This document shows positions 38,302-48,832 of a stretch of 51,001 bases of DNA, one piece after another. Position 1 is the first letter of the stretch. Each line of letters opens with the position of its first letter. The stretch comes from Thermosipho sp. (in: thermotogales) (lineage in GTDB: Bacteria; Thermotogota; Thermotogae; Thermotogales; Fervidobacteriaceae): the NCBI GenBank assembly GCA_030153605.1, contig JASKLO010000008.1, forward strand, positions 1 to 51,001. The letters run 5' to 3'. The notes below the pieces were generated by a model. It was not told where the DNA came from and did not search any database. It saw only the letters and a program-made list of their open reading frames with translations. The translations under genes and the position numbers were made by a program.

Positions 38302-40812
38302 TCACAAATTACAATTTTTTGAAATAAATTCTCTTACCTGACTTGCATTCTCTAACTCCAGAACTTTTAAAGCCAATTTTTGAAGTTGACTATATTCTAA
38401 TGTTCTAATTAACCCCTTTGCATATGGAATCATTCTTGGATTCATACTTAATTCATCCACGCCCAAACCAACTAAAATAGGAATAGCTTCTTTTTCACTA
38501 GCTACTTCTCCACATACACTTACTAAACGCCCATATTTATGTGCATTATCAACAGTAAGTTTAACAAGCCTTAAAATAGATGGTTCTAAAGAATCAAAAA
38601 GATATTTTAAATTCTTATTTCCACGATCAACTGCAAGGGTATATTGTGTAAGATCATTTGTTCCTATACTAAAAAAATCAACTTCTTTTGCTAAAATTTC
38701 ACTCATAATTGCTGCAGAAGGAATTTCAATCATAATTCCAACTTCAATTTTTTGGTTGAATTTAATTCCTTTGCTTGATAGTTCAGATTTACATTCATTG
38801 ATTATTTCTTTTGCCCATCTTACCTCATCAATTGATGCTATCATCGGGAGCATTAACTTAATATTACCTTGATTGGCTCTTAATATTGCTTTTACCTGCG
38901 TTTTAAACAACTCTGGATATTTTTTATACAATCTTATTGCTCTTACTCCAAGAAAAGGGTTTGCTTCTTTATCCAAAGATACATACTCTAATGGTTTATC
39001 TCCACCTATATCTAAAGTCCTAATAACTACTGGTTTTTTCCCCATAGTTTGTGATACAGATAAATAATTATTATATTGTTCTTCTTCTGTGGGGGCTTCT
39101 TTTTTACCCACATATAAGAATTCTGTTCTCAACAGTCCTATTCCTTCTGCTCCATATTTATGAATTTCTTCCACTTCTTCAACTTTTCCAACATTAGCAA
39201 AAACTTCAATCCGGTAACCATCTTTAGTTTTTGATGGTTCTTCGGCTTTGTTAATTAATTCTTTTTCTTTTAACTTCAATAATTTGTCCTTTTTTTCAAA
39301 TTCATCCTTAATTTTCACATTAGGATTAACAAGTAGAACACCGTCAACACTGTTAAGAGCAACAATAGTACCATTAGGAATTTTAAGTATCTTGGGGCCT
39401 AAACCAACAATTGAAGGTATTCCTAACATTCTCGCAATAATAGCAGCATGGGATGTTGTACCTCCATAAGCTGTGGCTATTCCAATTATATTCTCTTTAT
39501 CAAGTAATGCTGTTTCCGAAGGTAAAAGTTCATCAATCAAAAGAATAGATTTTACATTTGGAGAAATTATCTTTTTTCCTTCTTTAAACAAAGCTGTTAA
39601 TACTCTGTTTTTAATATCTTCTAAATCTTTAGTTCTTTCTTTCATTAAATCAAAACTCTGTTTTTCGAGTTTATCAATCCAAGAATCCACTACTTTTGCA
39701 AAAGCTTTATCTGCAGACATACCATTCTCTACTAAATTTTTTACATCATCTTTTATCTTTTGATCATTTAAAATCATCTCATGAAAATCAAAAATAGCAG
39801 CAACCTTAGAATTACTTTCTTTTTCTAACTTTTCCTTAATAATTCTTGTTTCATCAGAAACTTCTTTAATAGCTTCTAATAATTCTTCAAAAGTTATAAA
39901 CTTTTCTTTTTTCTTTTCAAGTATTTTAGAAGGCCGCCTTTCATAAACCCAAACAGGTGCAACAACATATCCAGGATATATAGGTGTACCGCGAAAACTT
40001 CCTTTCATAGTTGTTTCACGAATATCGTTTTTCACCAGTTTATTTGAGTGTTCTTCAGTTAATATTTCATTCCTTTCAAGGTTCACATTCTCCCCTTTTT
40101 CAAGCTCTCCAAATCCCGATTCTACAAGTTCCTTAAGTTCTTTTAAAGCTTCTTCGGCATCTTCGCCTTCAGCTATTATACGAATTACATCGCCTTTCTC
40201 CCCAGTACCGTTCACCGCCATATCCATTATACTTTTTGCATCTGCTGGAGCTTTTTTCGCTGTAATGTTTTGTACTTTTATTTCAGATTTAAATTTTGAT
40301 GCAACCTGAACAAACAATGAAGCAGGTCTGGCATGTAAACCTGTAGGATTGATTAACTTGACATCAATTGCGATTGCATTTTCGGAGTATTTAATAGTTT
40401 CTTCAGGAAAATCTTGTTGAACTTTTGAAGTATTAACTTTTTCAGCAATTTCTTTGACTTTCTCTATTGAAAAACCTTGAGCTGCAGCAGAAGCAGCAGC
40501 TATAGAACCCTCAACTAATGGCGCGTTGCAAAGTAAAACCTTACTTTGAATTTCGGGTGGTAAAAACTCAAGACACGTTTGGGTAGTCATTACTGCGCTC
40601 CCAAGGTCCATTAATACTAATACTCCATCTTCAGAATACACCTTATTAATTGCATCCATAATTTTATCAAAGCTTGTTCCTATTTCTCCGTTCTCTAAAC
40701 CACCCGCTGGAATAATAGGAACATTTTCACCCAATGTCATCTGCTTAGCTAATTCAACAACACCTTCTGCCAATTTCTGACTATGTGATACTATAACCAA
40801 TCCAACCATCAT
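38302..40812 (-). CDS. dhaM: DhaM-HPr-Enzyme I fusion, PEP:dihydroxyacetone phosphotransferase
   Basis: Phosphorelay protein of 836 residues that carries phosphate from PEP to the ADP bound in DhaL. The order is an EIIA-Man-like DhaM domain (about 1-125, active His in IVSHSQKLAEG), an HPr domain (about 155-235, active His in PTGLHARPASLF, with the regulatory-type Ser in KSIMDMAV) and a full Enzyme I from about 270. Enzyme I has its active His in GGTTSHAAIIARMLGIPSIVG (about 455) and the PEP-binding barrel with LDIGGDKPL, SIGTNDLTQYTLAVDRGN and the catalytic Cys in SVCGEVAS. The DhaM of E. coli has a shortened Enzyme I; here it is complete. Confidence 0.93.
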   Translation of the reverse strand: MMVGLVIVSHSQKLAEGVVELAKQMTLGENVPIIPAGGLENGEIGTSFDKIMDAINKVYSEDGVLVLMDLGSAVMTTQTCLEFLPPEIQSKVLLCNAPLVEGSIAAASAAAQGFSIEKVKEIAEKVNTSKVQQDFPEETIKYSENAIAIDVKLINPTGLHARPASLFVQVASKFKSEIKVQNITAKKAPADAKSIMDMAVNGTGEKGDVIRIIAEGEDAEEALKELKELVESGFGELEKGENVNLERNEILTEEHSNKLVKNDIRETTMKGSFRGTPIYPGYVVAPVWVYERRPSKILEKKKEKFITFEELLEAIKEVSDETRIIKEKLEKESNSKVAAIFDFHEMILNDQKIKDDVKNLVENGMSADKAFAKVVDSWIDKLEKQSFDLMKERTKDLEDIKNRVLTALFKEGKKIISPNVKSILLIDELLPSETALLDKENIIGIATAYGGTTSHAAIIARMLGIPSIVGLGPKILKIPNGTIVALNSVDGVLLVNPNVKIKDEFEKKDKLLKLKEKELINKAEEPSKTKDGYRIEVFANVGKVEEVEEIHKYGAEGIGLLRTEFLYVGKKEAPTEEEQYNNYLSVSQTMGKKPVVIRTLDIGGDKPLEYVSLDKEANPFLGVRAIRLYKKYPELFKTQVKAILRANQGNIKLMLPMIASIDEVRWAKEIINECKSELSSKGIKFNQKIEVGIMIEIPSAAIMSEILAKEVDFFSIGTNDLTQYTLAVDRGNKNLKYLFDSLEPSILRLVKLTVDNAHKYGRLVSVCGEVASEKEAIPILVGLGVDELSMNPRMIPYAKGLIRTLEYSQLQKLALKVLELENASQVREFISKNCNL

Positions 40813-40819
40813 TTAATCC

Positions 40820-40990
40820 TCACTTTTTTCTTGAAATTAAATCTAATGCAATCCAAAAACCAAACCATGCGATGGGAAAAAGCACCATACTAATCCAACG
40901 CCCAGCTACTGAAAACATATACTCACTCCAAATCAATGGAACAATAAACAAAATTATTTTCAACCATAAGGGTATTTTTTTTTCGTTCAT
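40820..40990 (-). CDS. Small two-helix membrane protein in the dha operon
   Basis: A 56-residue open frame from ATG at 40990 to TGA at 40820-40822, with a good ribosome site GGAGGTACCT upstream. After a polar MNEKK start it has two hydrophobic helices (about 8-22 and 33-51, with FPIAWFGFWIALDLI) and ends in a basic SRKK. It begins 93 bases after the dhaL stop and ends seven bases before the dhaM start, so it belongs to the operon. I recognise no family; it could be a small transporter helper or a regulator of the glycerol facilitator. Confidence 0.7.
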   Translation of the reverse strand: MNEKKIPLWLKIILFIVPLIWSEYMFSVAGRWISMVLFPIAWFGFWIALDLISRKK

Positions 40991-41019
40991 AGGTACCTCC
41001 TTTTACTTTTTTTAGAAAA

Positions 41020-41047
41020 GGTCGTCTCTTCAAAAAAAGAGACGACC
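41020..41047 (-). terminator. Hairpin between dhaL and the small membrane gene
   Basis: GGTCGTCTCTT (41020-41030) pairs perfectly with its partner at 41037-41047 around a six-base loop. On the - strand TTTTCTAAAAAAAG follows, a weak T-run, so it may be a partial terminator that lowers expression of dhaM relative to dhaKL. Confidence 0.7.
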
Positions 41048-41083
41048 AAACAATTAATTCATCAAAAAAACTTTAAAGATTTT

Positions 41084-41722
41084 CTAAACTTTCTCTTTTA
41101 ATGTTTCTAACATAGCTTCGAAAATTAAATAAGAGGACGTTGCGCCAGGATCCTGATGACCGATACTTCTATCTCCCAAATAGCTCGCTCTTCCCTTGGT
41201 TGCTTTCATTGGGACAGTATTTTCAACACCTTTTTTAGCCGCAGCAACAGTTGCCTCTAATATTTCAACAGGCGTTCCACCAGACTTTAGCTTTTCTTCA
41301 AATGCTCTTAAAGCAGGAGCTATGGCATCTATCATTGTTTTTTCTCCTTCAGTTGCTTTTCCGCGCATTTGGATACCTTCTAAAGCAGCTTTCAAAGCTT
41401 CTAAAAGTTCATTCATATCAATCTCAAATTTACCATTAAGGGATTTTGAAGCATATAAAAAGGCTGTACCATAAAGTGGCCCACTGGCACCTCCAACTGT
41501 TGAAATTAAAGCCATAGAACAAGTTCTGAGAATAGTTCCTATATCTTTGTCTCTTAGAGTGTCTATAGAAGACATAATTTTACTGAACCCTCTATCCATA
41601 TTTATACCATGATCTCCATCACCTATAGCAGAATCAAGCTGAGTTAAAAATTCTTTATTCTCTTTAATCTTACCAGCAGCTTTTTCTAAAAATTTAATTA
41701 CATCTTGATTATTAATCATCAT
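41084..41722 (-). CDS. dhaL: Dihydroxyacetone kinase subunit DhaL
   Basis: ADP-binding subunit, 212 residues, all-helical. The Mg-ADP site is seen in SAIGDGDHGINMDRG (about residues 30-44), then TVGGASGPLYGTAFLYAS and, near the end, RASYLGDRSIGHQDPGATS. In PTS-type kinases ADP stays bound and is rephosphorylated by DhaM; the neighbouring dhaM supports that type. It starts 29 bases after dhaK. Confidence 0.95.
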   Translation of the reverse strand: MMINNQDVIKFLEKAAGKIKENKEFLTQLDSAIGDGDHGINMDRGFSKIMSSIDTLRDKDIGTILRTCSMALISTVGGASGPLYGTAFLYASKSLNGKFEIDMNELLEALKAALEGIQMRGKATEGEKTMIDAIAPALRAFEEKLKSGGTPVEILEATVAAAKKGVENTVPMKATKGRASYLGDRSIGHQDPGATSSYLIFEAMLETLKEKV

Positions 41723-41751
41723 AATTATCCCTCACTATTTCATTTTCTTAT

Positions 41752-42753
41752 TTAAATTCCCCATCGTAACGCAGGAGTTTTTACAGGTGCATCCCATAAT
41801 TCTTTTAACTCATCATCAAGTTTTAATAATGTTATTGAAACTCCTTGCATTTCCAAGGATGTTATATATCTTCCTACTAACTTTCTAGCAATTTTAATGC
41901 CTTTGCTTTCAAGAATTTTATAAAGTTTCCTATAAACAATATACAATTCGATTTCTGGTGTACCACCCATGCTATTTACAAAGGCCAATACTTCATCGCC
42001 TTCTTTAAAAGGTAAATCTTCAATTATAGCTTCTGCAAGCATTTCAGTTATTTCATCAGCTGATTTAATTTTCATTCTTTCTCTTCCAGGTTCACCATGG
42101 ATTCCTATACCTATTTCCATTTCATCTTCAGCAAGTTCAAAAGTTGGTTTTCCTGCAGCAGGCACAGTACAAGGTGTAAGAGCCATTCCCATACTTCTGC
42201 CCCAACCATTAACCTTTTTACAAAGTTCTGCTAGTTTCTTTAAATCATAACCTTTTTCAGCAGCTGCACCACATATTTTTTCTGCTAAAACAGTTGTCCC
42301 AACTCCACGTCTTCCTTGAGTATAAAGACTATCTTTAACAGCAACATCATCATCAATTATTACATTTTCAACATCAATACCTTCAGCTTTTAACATATCT
42401 GCTGCCATTTCAAAATTCATAACATCACCACTGTAATTTTTAACAATAAATAATATACCAGCACCGCCATGAACTTTTTTTGCTGCCTCATACATTTGAT
42501 CCGGTGTAGGAGATGTAAAAACTTCTCCAGGACATGCTGCATCTAACATTCCGTATCCGACAAATCCTGCATGCATTGGTTCGTGTCCACTTCCTCCACC
42601 TGAAATAATTGCAACTTTGTTATTAACAGGAGCATCCGCACGATATACAAACATTGGTTCATAATTAACTTTGACAATTTCACTCCAAGCAAGTCCTAAT
42701 CCTTCCACTGATTCTTTCACAACATCTTCTGGTTTATTAATTATTTTTTTCAT
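41752..42753 (-). CDS. dhaK: Dihydroxyacetone kinase subunit DhaK
   Basis: Substrate-binding subunit of 333 residues that links dihydroxyacetone covalently to a histidine. Family motifs are [21 protein letters not shown] (about 50-70; 21 residues, cited by position), [17 protein letters not shown] and the substrate His in [16 protein letters not shown] (about 212-227). There is no ATP-binding C-terminal domain, so it needs DhaL and DhaM. Divergent DhaR-type regulators are not present. GGGGGG-type ribosome site upstream of the ATG. Confidence 0.96.
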   Translation of the reverse strand: MKKIINKPEDVVKESVEGLGLAWSEIVKVNYEPMFVYRADAPVNNKVAIISGGGSGHEPMHAGFVGYGMLDAACPGEVFTSPTPDQMYEAAKKVHGGAGILFIVKNYSGDVMNFEMAADMLKAEGIDVENVIIDDDVAVKDSLYTQGRRGVGTTVLAEKICGAAAEKGYDLKKLAELCKKVNGWGRSMGMALTPCTVPAAGKPTFELAEDEMEIGIGIHGEPGRERMKIKSADEITEMLAEAIIEDLPFKEGDEVLAFVNSMGGTPEIELYIVYRKLYKILESKGIKIARKLVGRYITSLEMQGVSITLLKLDDELKELWDAPVKTPALRWGI

Positions 42754-42808
42754 AATAATCCCCCCTATGTTTAAAATTATAAAATTCTAAAAATGCTTTT
42801 TAAATAAA

Positions 42809-42841
42809 GGGGGGGCTAATAACATAAATTATTTCCCCCCC
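42809..42841 (-). terminator. G7/C7 hairpin between glpF and dhaK
   Basis: Seven G (42809-42815) and seven C (42835-42841) can pair, with an inner AATAA/TTATT stem. On the - strand TTTATTT follows. It probably ends part of the glpKF transcript before dhaK. Runs of seven G and seven C are striking in this AT-rich DNA. Confidence 0.65.
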
Positions 42842-42880
42842 AGAAAAAATTTCCTATATTGTATGGACTATTTGTTGAAA

Positions 42881-43684
42881 TTATTCGTTGTTATCTGGTA
42901 AATGCTTTGAAACAAAAATTGCATAAAATGCAACAGCAATAGCAGCACCGACAAGAGGACCTAAAATAGGTGCTATAAACCAGTAGGAACCATCAAAAAG
43001 ACCAGGGGTACCTGCAACTGCACCAAAGAGTCTTGGACCTAAATCACGAGCGGGGTTAATTGCATAACCGCTTGGCCCACCAAGAGTTAAACCAATAGCA
43101 GTCACAAGCATACCTACCATAAATGGACCGATATTTGATTTAACTGCTAAATTCTTTGAATCACCCATTGCAAGAACACCTAAAACAAGAACCATTGTTC
43201 CAATAACCTCTGCAATGAAAGCATTTCCTAGTGAATAAGTACCCATTGCTGCAGCGCTTGTTGCTCCGCCCCAGAATGCTTCCCCAAAAATGGAACCTGG
43301 ACCTGTAGCCCAAACATTAGGCATGCCAGCAGCAACTAAGCCATCATGATATGCAAGCCAAACACCAAAAGCGCCAACAAAAGCACCAAATGTCTGAGCA
43401 ATCCAGTAAGGAATTACTTTGGCCCAAGATAAGCTTTTCTTAATTGCAAGAGCAAAAGTTACTGCAGGATTAATATGGGCTCCTGAAACTCCACCGGTTA
43501 CATAAACTGCTGTCATAACAGCCAAACCCCAACCAAAGGCAATAGTATTCCAGTTATAGGCACCACTTGCCAACCTTGGAGCTAAACCTACATTTGCTAC
43601 AACTCCATCACCCATTAAAATTAGTATCATTGTTCCAAAAAATTCTGCCAGTAATTCACCCATAAGTGTCGGTTTTTTACTCAT
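42881..43684 (-). CDS. glpF: Glycerol uptake facilitator (aquaglyceroporin)
   Basis: Membrane channel of 267 residues for glycerol entry. Both NPA motifs are present: AHINPAVTFAL (about 70-80) and AINPARDLGPRLFG (about 207-220); the D-x-G-P-R after the second is typical of glycerol-conducting members. Six helices plus the two half-helices are seen. It follows glpK by 58 bases in the same transcript. Confidence 0.96.
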   Translation of the reverse strand: MSKKPTLMGELLAEFFGTMILILMGDGVVANVGLAPRLASGAYNWNTIAFGWGLAVMTAVYVTGGVSGAHINPAVTFALAIKKSLSWAKVIPYWIAQTFGAFVGAFGVWLAYHDGLVAAGMPNVWATGPGSIFGEAFWGGATSAAAMGTYSLGNAFIAEVIGTMVLVLGVLAMGDSKNLAVKSNIGPFMVGMLVTAIGLTLGGPSGYAINPARDLGPRLFGAVAGTPGLFDGSYWFIAPILGPLVGAAIAVAFYAIFVSKHLPDNNE

Positions 43685-43742
43685 ATTTACCTCCCCCTAT
43701 ATAATAGTGTGTTAAAAAATCATAGTATTTAAACTTCATTTA

Positions 43743-46007
<2,265 letters not shown>

Positions 46008-46334
46008 TTAATAAATCAAAATTCCTACTATTAAAAACGGGAGACCTGAAACTGACATTGCTAACAAAACATTTTGCCCAGCAGTAACTCCAGCAAAAAT
46101 TATAAAGATAATTGCTGTAAATATAACAATTAAAGCTCCTACTTTTCTATACTTCCAACTAAGCACAAAACCAAAGATTTCAGTCAAAACTATTATCATA
46201 AGTATAATACCTTCAATTTTAGCACTTTCTGTAAGATATTCTTCTCCACCTCCACCCAAAATTTCTCCAAAAAAAATAATTAACCATATTGAGATTACAA
46301 TAATGCCCAATATTCTCCCAATTTTTGTTCTCAT
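46008..46334 (-). CDS. Small membrane protein, unknown function
   Basis: A 108-residue protein with four predicted membrane helices (about 8-25, 42-60, 66-84 and 90-107) and very short loops, one with GEILGGGGEEYL. No motif of a known transporter is seen. A GAGGTGGTG ribosome site precedes the ATG. It lies 52 bases after the secretin-N-domain gene but shows no clear link with it. Confidence 0.7.
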   Translation of the reverse strand: MRTKIGRILGIIVISIWLIIFFGEILGGGGEEYLTESAKIEGIILMIIVLTEIFGFVLSWKYRKVGALIVIFTAIIFIIFAGVTAGQNVLLAMSVSGLPFLIVGILIY

Positions 46335-46386
46335 TACTTAAACACACCACCTCACTATTCAATCGAGAATATATAAAATGAATAGA

Positions 46387-47709
46387 TCACCAAAAGAATC
46401 CTAACATTATCCCAAATACCATTCTACTATCAAAATACATGTTAACATCATAATTTAAATATCTTGTTCCAAGTTCTCCAGAAATTAACAAATCTTTGTT
46501 TATCTCTATTCTTCCTTTTAAAAGAAGATCTTTATTAATTTTATGTGTCATTCCTATGCCAAGCCCAAATTCCAAATTATCTATCAAATATTTCCCATCC
46601 ATACCTCCTAAATTAGAAATACCAATTGGAAAACTTCCAAATAATTCAACAAAAATTGGTTCAAAAAAATATTTATCTTTAGCTGTTAAAATCAAATTCG
46701 TGGCTTGATCTAGTTGAATCATTGCCCCAAGATAAAAATCATCAACTAGCTTCAAATTAAATCCTGCAAAATAATTACTGTCTTTCAAAACAAACACACC
46801 AAAATTCTTATCAGACAAACTTATTTTGAAATCATTTGAAGAATAATATACAAAACTAAATGATTTAGTTGGTATATAATCAATTTTTGATTTTTCTTCT
46901 TCAACTATACTTTTTAGTTCACTTACTTTTATTAAGACAATGAATTTTCCAAAACTTCCATTTAAAACTGATCTATGAATTCCCATCGAAATCTCAGATT
47001 CATAGTTTACGAAATCACCTTGGGATTTAACACTGAAAACCATTTTATTTGATTTAACATCAGCATTTAAAGTTATATCACCTACTGTACTAAATTTAAT
47101 ATCATTTCCAACAAAAAAACCACTAGTATTTGTAACAAATTGAGCTTTTTCTAATACCGGAATTAAATCAAGTAATTTTTGATGATCTAAATTGTATTTT
47201 TTAATATCAGTATTTTTTATATAATATACAACATAGGAAATAATTATATTCTTTTCTTCAGCATCAATATCTTGAAGTTTTTTTAGATATTCCGGCCATA
47301 ATTCATTAGGGCAATAAACCACAACATTATCTCCCACTACATAAGAATGAATAGCTCCTAAACTTTCAACAATCGATTGAGCCGAACGATTTACTGGTTT
47401 ATAAACATGTGGGACAAAATATGAAAATGATGATTCAGAAAAAACAATGTAAACATCATCAATTTTTTCATACGAATAACCAAGAGGAGATAAAATAACT
47501 TTTAATACAGTTTCAAGAGAAACATCGTATAAAGTTACATTTACCTCGCCTGTTAAATCATTAGAAAAAATTATTGTTGAGTTATAAAGTTGTCCAAGTT
47601 CCATTAGAACATCCTTGATATCAGTGTTTTGAAAACTGACATCATTAGTTTTAGAAAATAAAGTTAACATCAAAAAAGACAGAATAAATATCACAAGTAT
47701 TTTTTTCAT
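46387..47709 (-). CDS. Exported STN-domain protein with possible outer-membrane barrel
   Basis: A 440-residue exported protein. The signal peptide is MKKILVIFILSFLMLTLFSK. Residues about 22-90 form a secretin/TonB short N-terminal (STN) domain: TDIKDVLMELGQLYNSTIIF, then LYDVSLETVLKVILSPLGY. The same domain is in the secretin encoded just upstream, and the two are clearly related over this part. After a second small domain (about 95-150) there is no secretin core; the last 200 residues look like alternating beta strands and end in FGIMLGFFW, an aromatic C-terminus as in outer-membrane barrels. Barrel insertion is inference. The ATG overlaps the restored secretin stop. Confidence 0.7.
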   Translation of the reverse strand: MKKILVIFILSFLMLTLFSKTNDVSFQNTDIKDVLMELGQLYNSTIIFSNDLTGEVNVTLYDVSLETVLKVILSPLGYSYEKIDDVYIVFSESSFSYFVPHVYKPVNRSAQSIVESLGAIHSYVVGDNVVVYCPNELWPEYLKKLQDIDAEEKNIIISYVVYYIKNTDIKKYNLDHQKLLDLIPVLEKAQFVTNTSGFFVGNDIKFSTVGDITLNADVKSNKMVFSVKSQGDFVNYESEISMGIHRSVLNGSFGKFIVLIKVSELKSIVEEEKSKIDYIPTKSFSFVYYSSNDFKISLSDKNFGVFVLKDSNYFAGFNLKLVDDFYLGAMIQLDQATNLILTAKDKYFFEPIFVELFGSFPIGISNLGGMDGKYLIDNLEFGLGIGMTHKINKDLLLKGRIEINKDLLISGELGTRYLNYDVNMYFDSRMVFGIMLGFFW

Positions 47710-47758
47710 TTAGCATCACCTACCAATTTAGCTTGAATTACTATTATTACATTTTTTT
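47706..47758 (-). other. Frameshift site and displaced secretin C-terminus
   Basis: Read on the - strand, ATGCAT is followed by A7 (47752-47758) and TGTAATAATAG, so the in-frame product stops at once. With one extra A (or a -1 slip) the frame reads HKKNVIIVIQAKLVGDAK and stops at 47706-47708, with TGA overlapping the next ATG as ATGA. This matches the missing last strand of a secretin. Confidence 0.8.
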
Positions 47759-48832
47759 ATGCATTTCATATCTGGTATTTTTAAACAATTTTCCAAGAAT
47801 TGGTACATCTTTTAATCCGGGGATCCCTCCATCAATTTTTGAAAATGTTTCAAAAGATATCCCGGCTATGTAATATGGTTTATCATATTGAACATCTACA
47901 TTAGTTTCAAGCAATGAACCTATAGGATTATCATTATAACCATCACTCATAGCGGATTCAACAACTGTTTTTATATACATATTTATATGATCTAGAAATA
48001 CATTTCCTGAAATTGTCACTTCTGTTGTTAGTCTTCTCTCAACATAAGTATTATTAGTCTCATTAGTAATTCTCAAACCAATAGTTGTATATCCAGAAAT
48101 TTTTGAGGTTGAACCAGACTTTAATAATAAGGTTCCTTCGCCTAAAACTTTTGCATTCCCTGATTCAACAAGTGAATCAAGAAGGAAAACAATTTCATAA
48201 GACAAAGGATTTAAAACAGCAGAAATACCATTTGAAGAATAATTAATATCAAATCCTTCAGATCCTTCAGAATTCCATGACCAATTAATTCCAAATTTCT
48301 CAAAATCCTTTTCATCGACCTCAAATATTTTTACGTTGACTTCTGCTGTATTTACTTGCTTATCAACAAATGTTATGGTTTCAGCAATTTGTGAAGCAAT
48401 TTTGGGAGGAGCATAAATTAAAATTTGATTTTCATTAGGGGTTCTGTAAATATAATTTTGCATAATTTTTGGTAAAGCGTTAGCTATATCCTCAAAAGTT
48501 GTATAGTACAAATTTATTAAATATCTACTAGAAATTAAACCAAATCCAGGACTGTCAGGGTTAGCAGTTCCTACAAAATACACATTATCAATTTTAGTCC
48601 AATAATACCCCAATGGAAGAAGCATCAAATCCAGAGCTTTTTCTAAAGAAACATCATAAACTTCCACTGTAATAAAACCTGAAACTAGTGGATCATATAA
48701 AATTGAAACTCCTTCTTGCATAGAAATCTGACTCAAAGCATCCCTTATATCTGTTTGATAAAAGTACACATCAACACCAAAAAAAGTTACAAGCAAAAAT
48801 AAAAAACTCATTAAAACCAATATTTTTTTCAT
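47747..48832 (-). CDS. Short secretin (GspD/PilQ-like), C-terminus frameshifted
   Basis: Outer-membrane secretin-family protein, 361 residues as read. After a signal peptide (MKKILVLMSFLFLLVTFFG) there is an STN domain (about 22-90), one N1/KH-like domain (about 100-160) and the secretin core, with VNVKIFEVDEKDFEKFGINW, the gate region and GIPGLKDVPILGKLFKNT, the hallmark end motif. Family members then have a final strand such as ELIIFITP; here the frame ends in HKKM. A one-base slip at A7 restores VIIVIQAKLV. It is shorter than most secretins, with one N domain. The start overlaps the previous stop as TAATG. It probably forms a pore for export or assembly. Confidence 0.85.
   Translation of the reverse strand: MKKILVLMSFLFLLVTFFGVDVYFYQTDIRDALSQISMQEGVSILYDPLVSGFITVEVYDVSLEKALDLMLLPLGYYWTKIDNVYFVGTANPDSPGFGLISSRYLINLYYTTFEDIANALPKIMQNYIYRTPNENQILIYAPPKIASQIAETITFVDKQVNTAEVNVKIFEVDEKDFEKFGINWSWNSEGSEGFDINYSSNGISAVLNPLSYEIVFLLDSLVESGNAKVLGEGTLLLKSGSTSKISGYTTIGLRITNETNNTYVERRLTTEVTISGNVFLDHINMYIKTVVESAMSDGYNDNPIGSLLETNVDVQYDKPYYIAGISFETFSKIDGGIPGLKDVPILGKLFKNTRYEMHKKM

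Noticed and set aside
42809-42841. G7 and C7 runs as a phase-variation site.
   Set aside because: They lie between genes, are complementary to each other and fit a terminator-like hairpin better.
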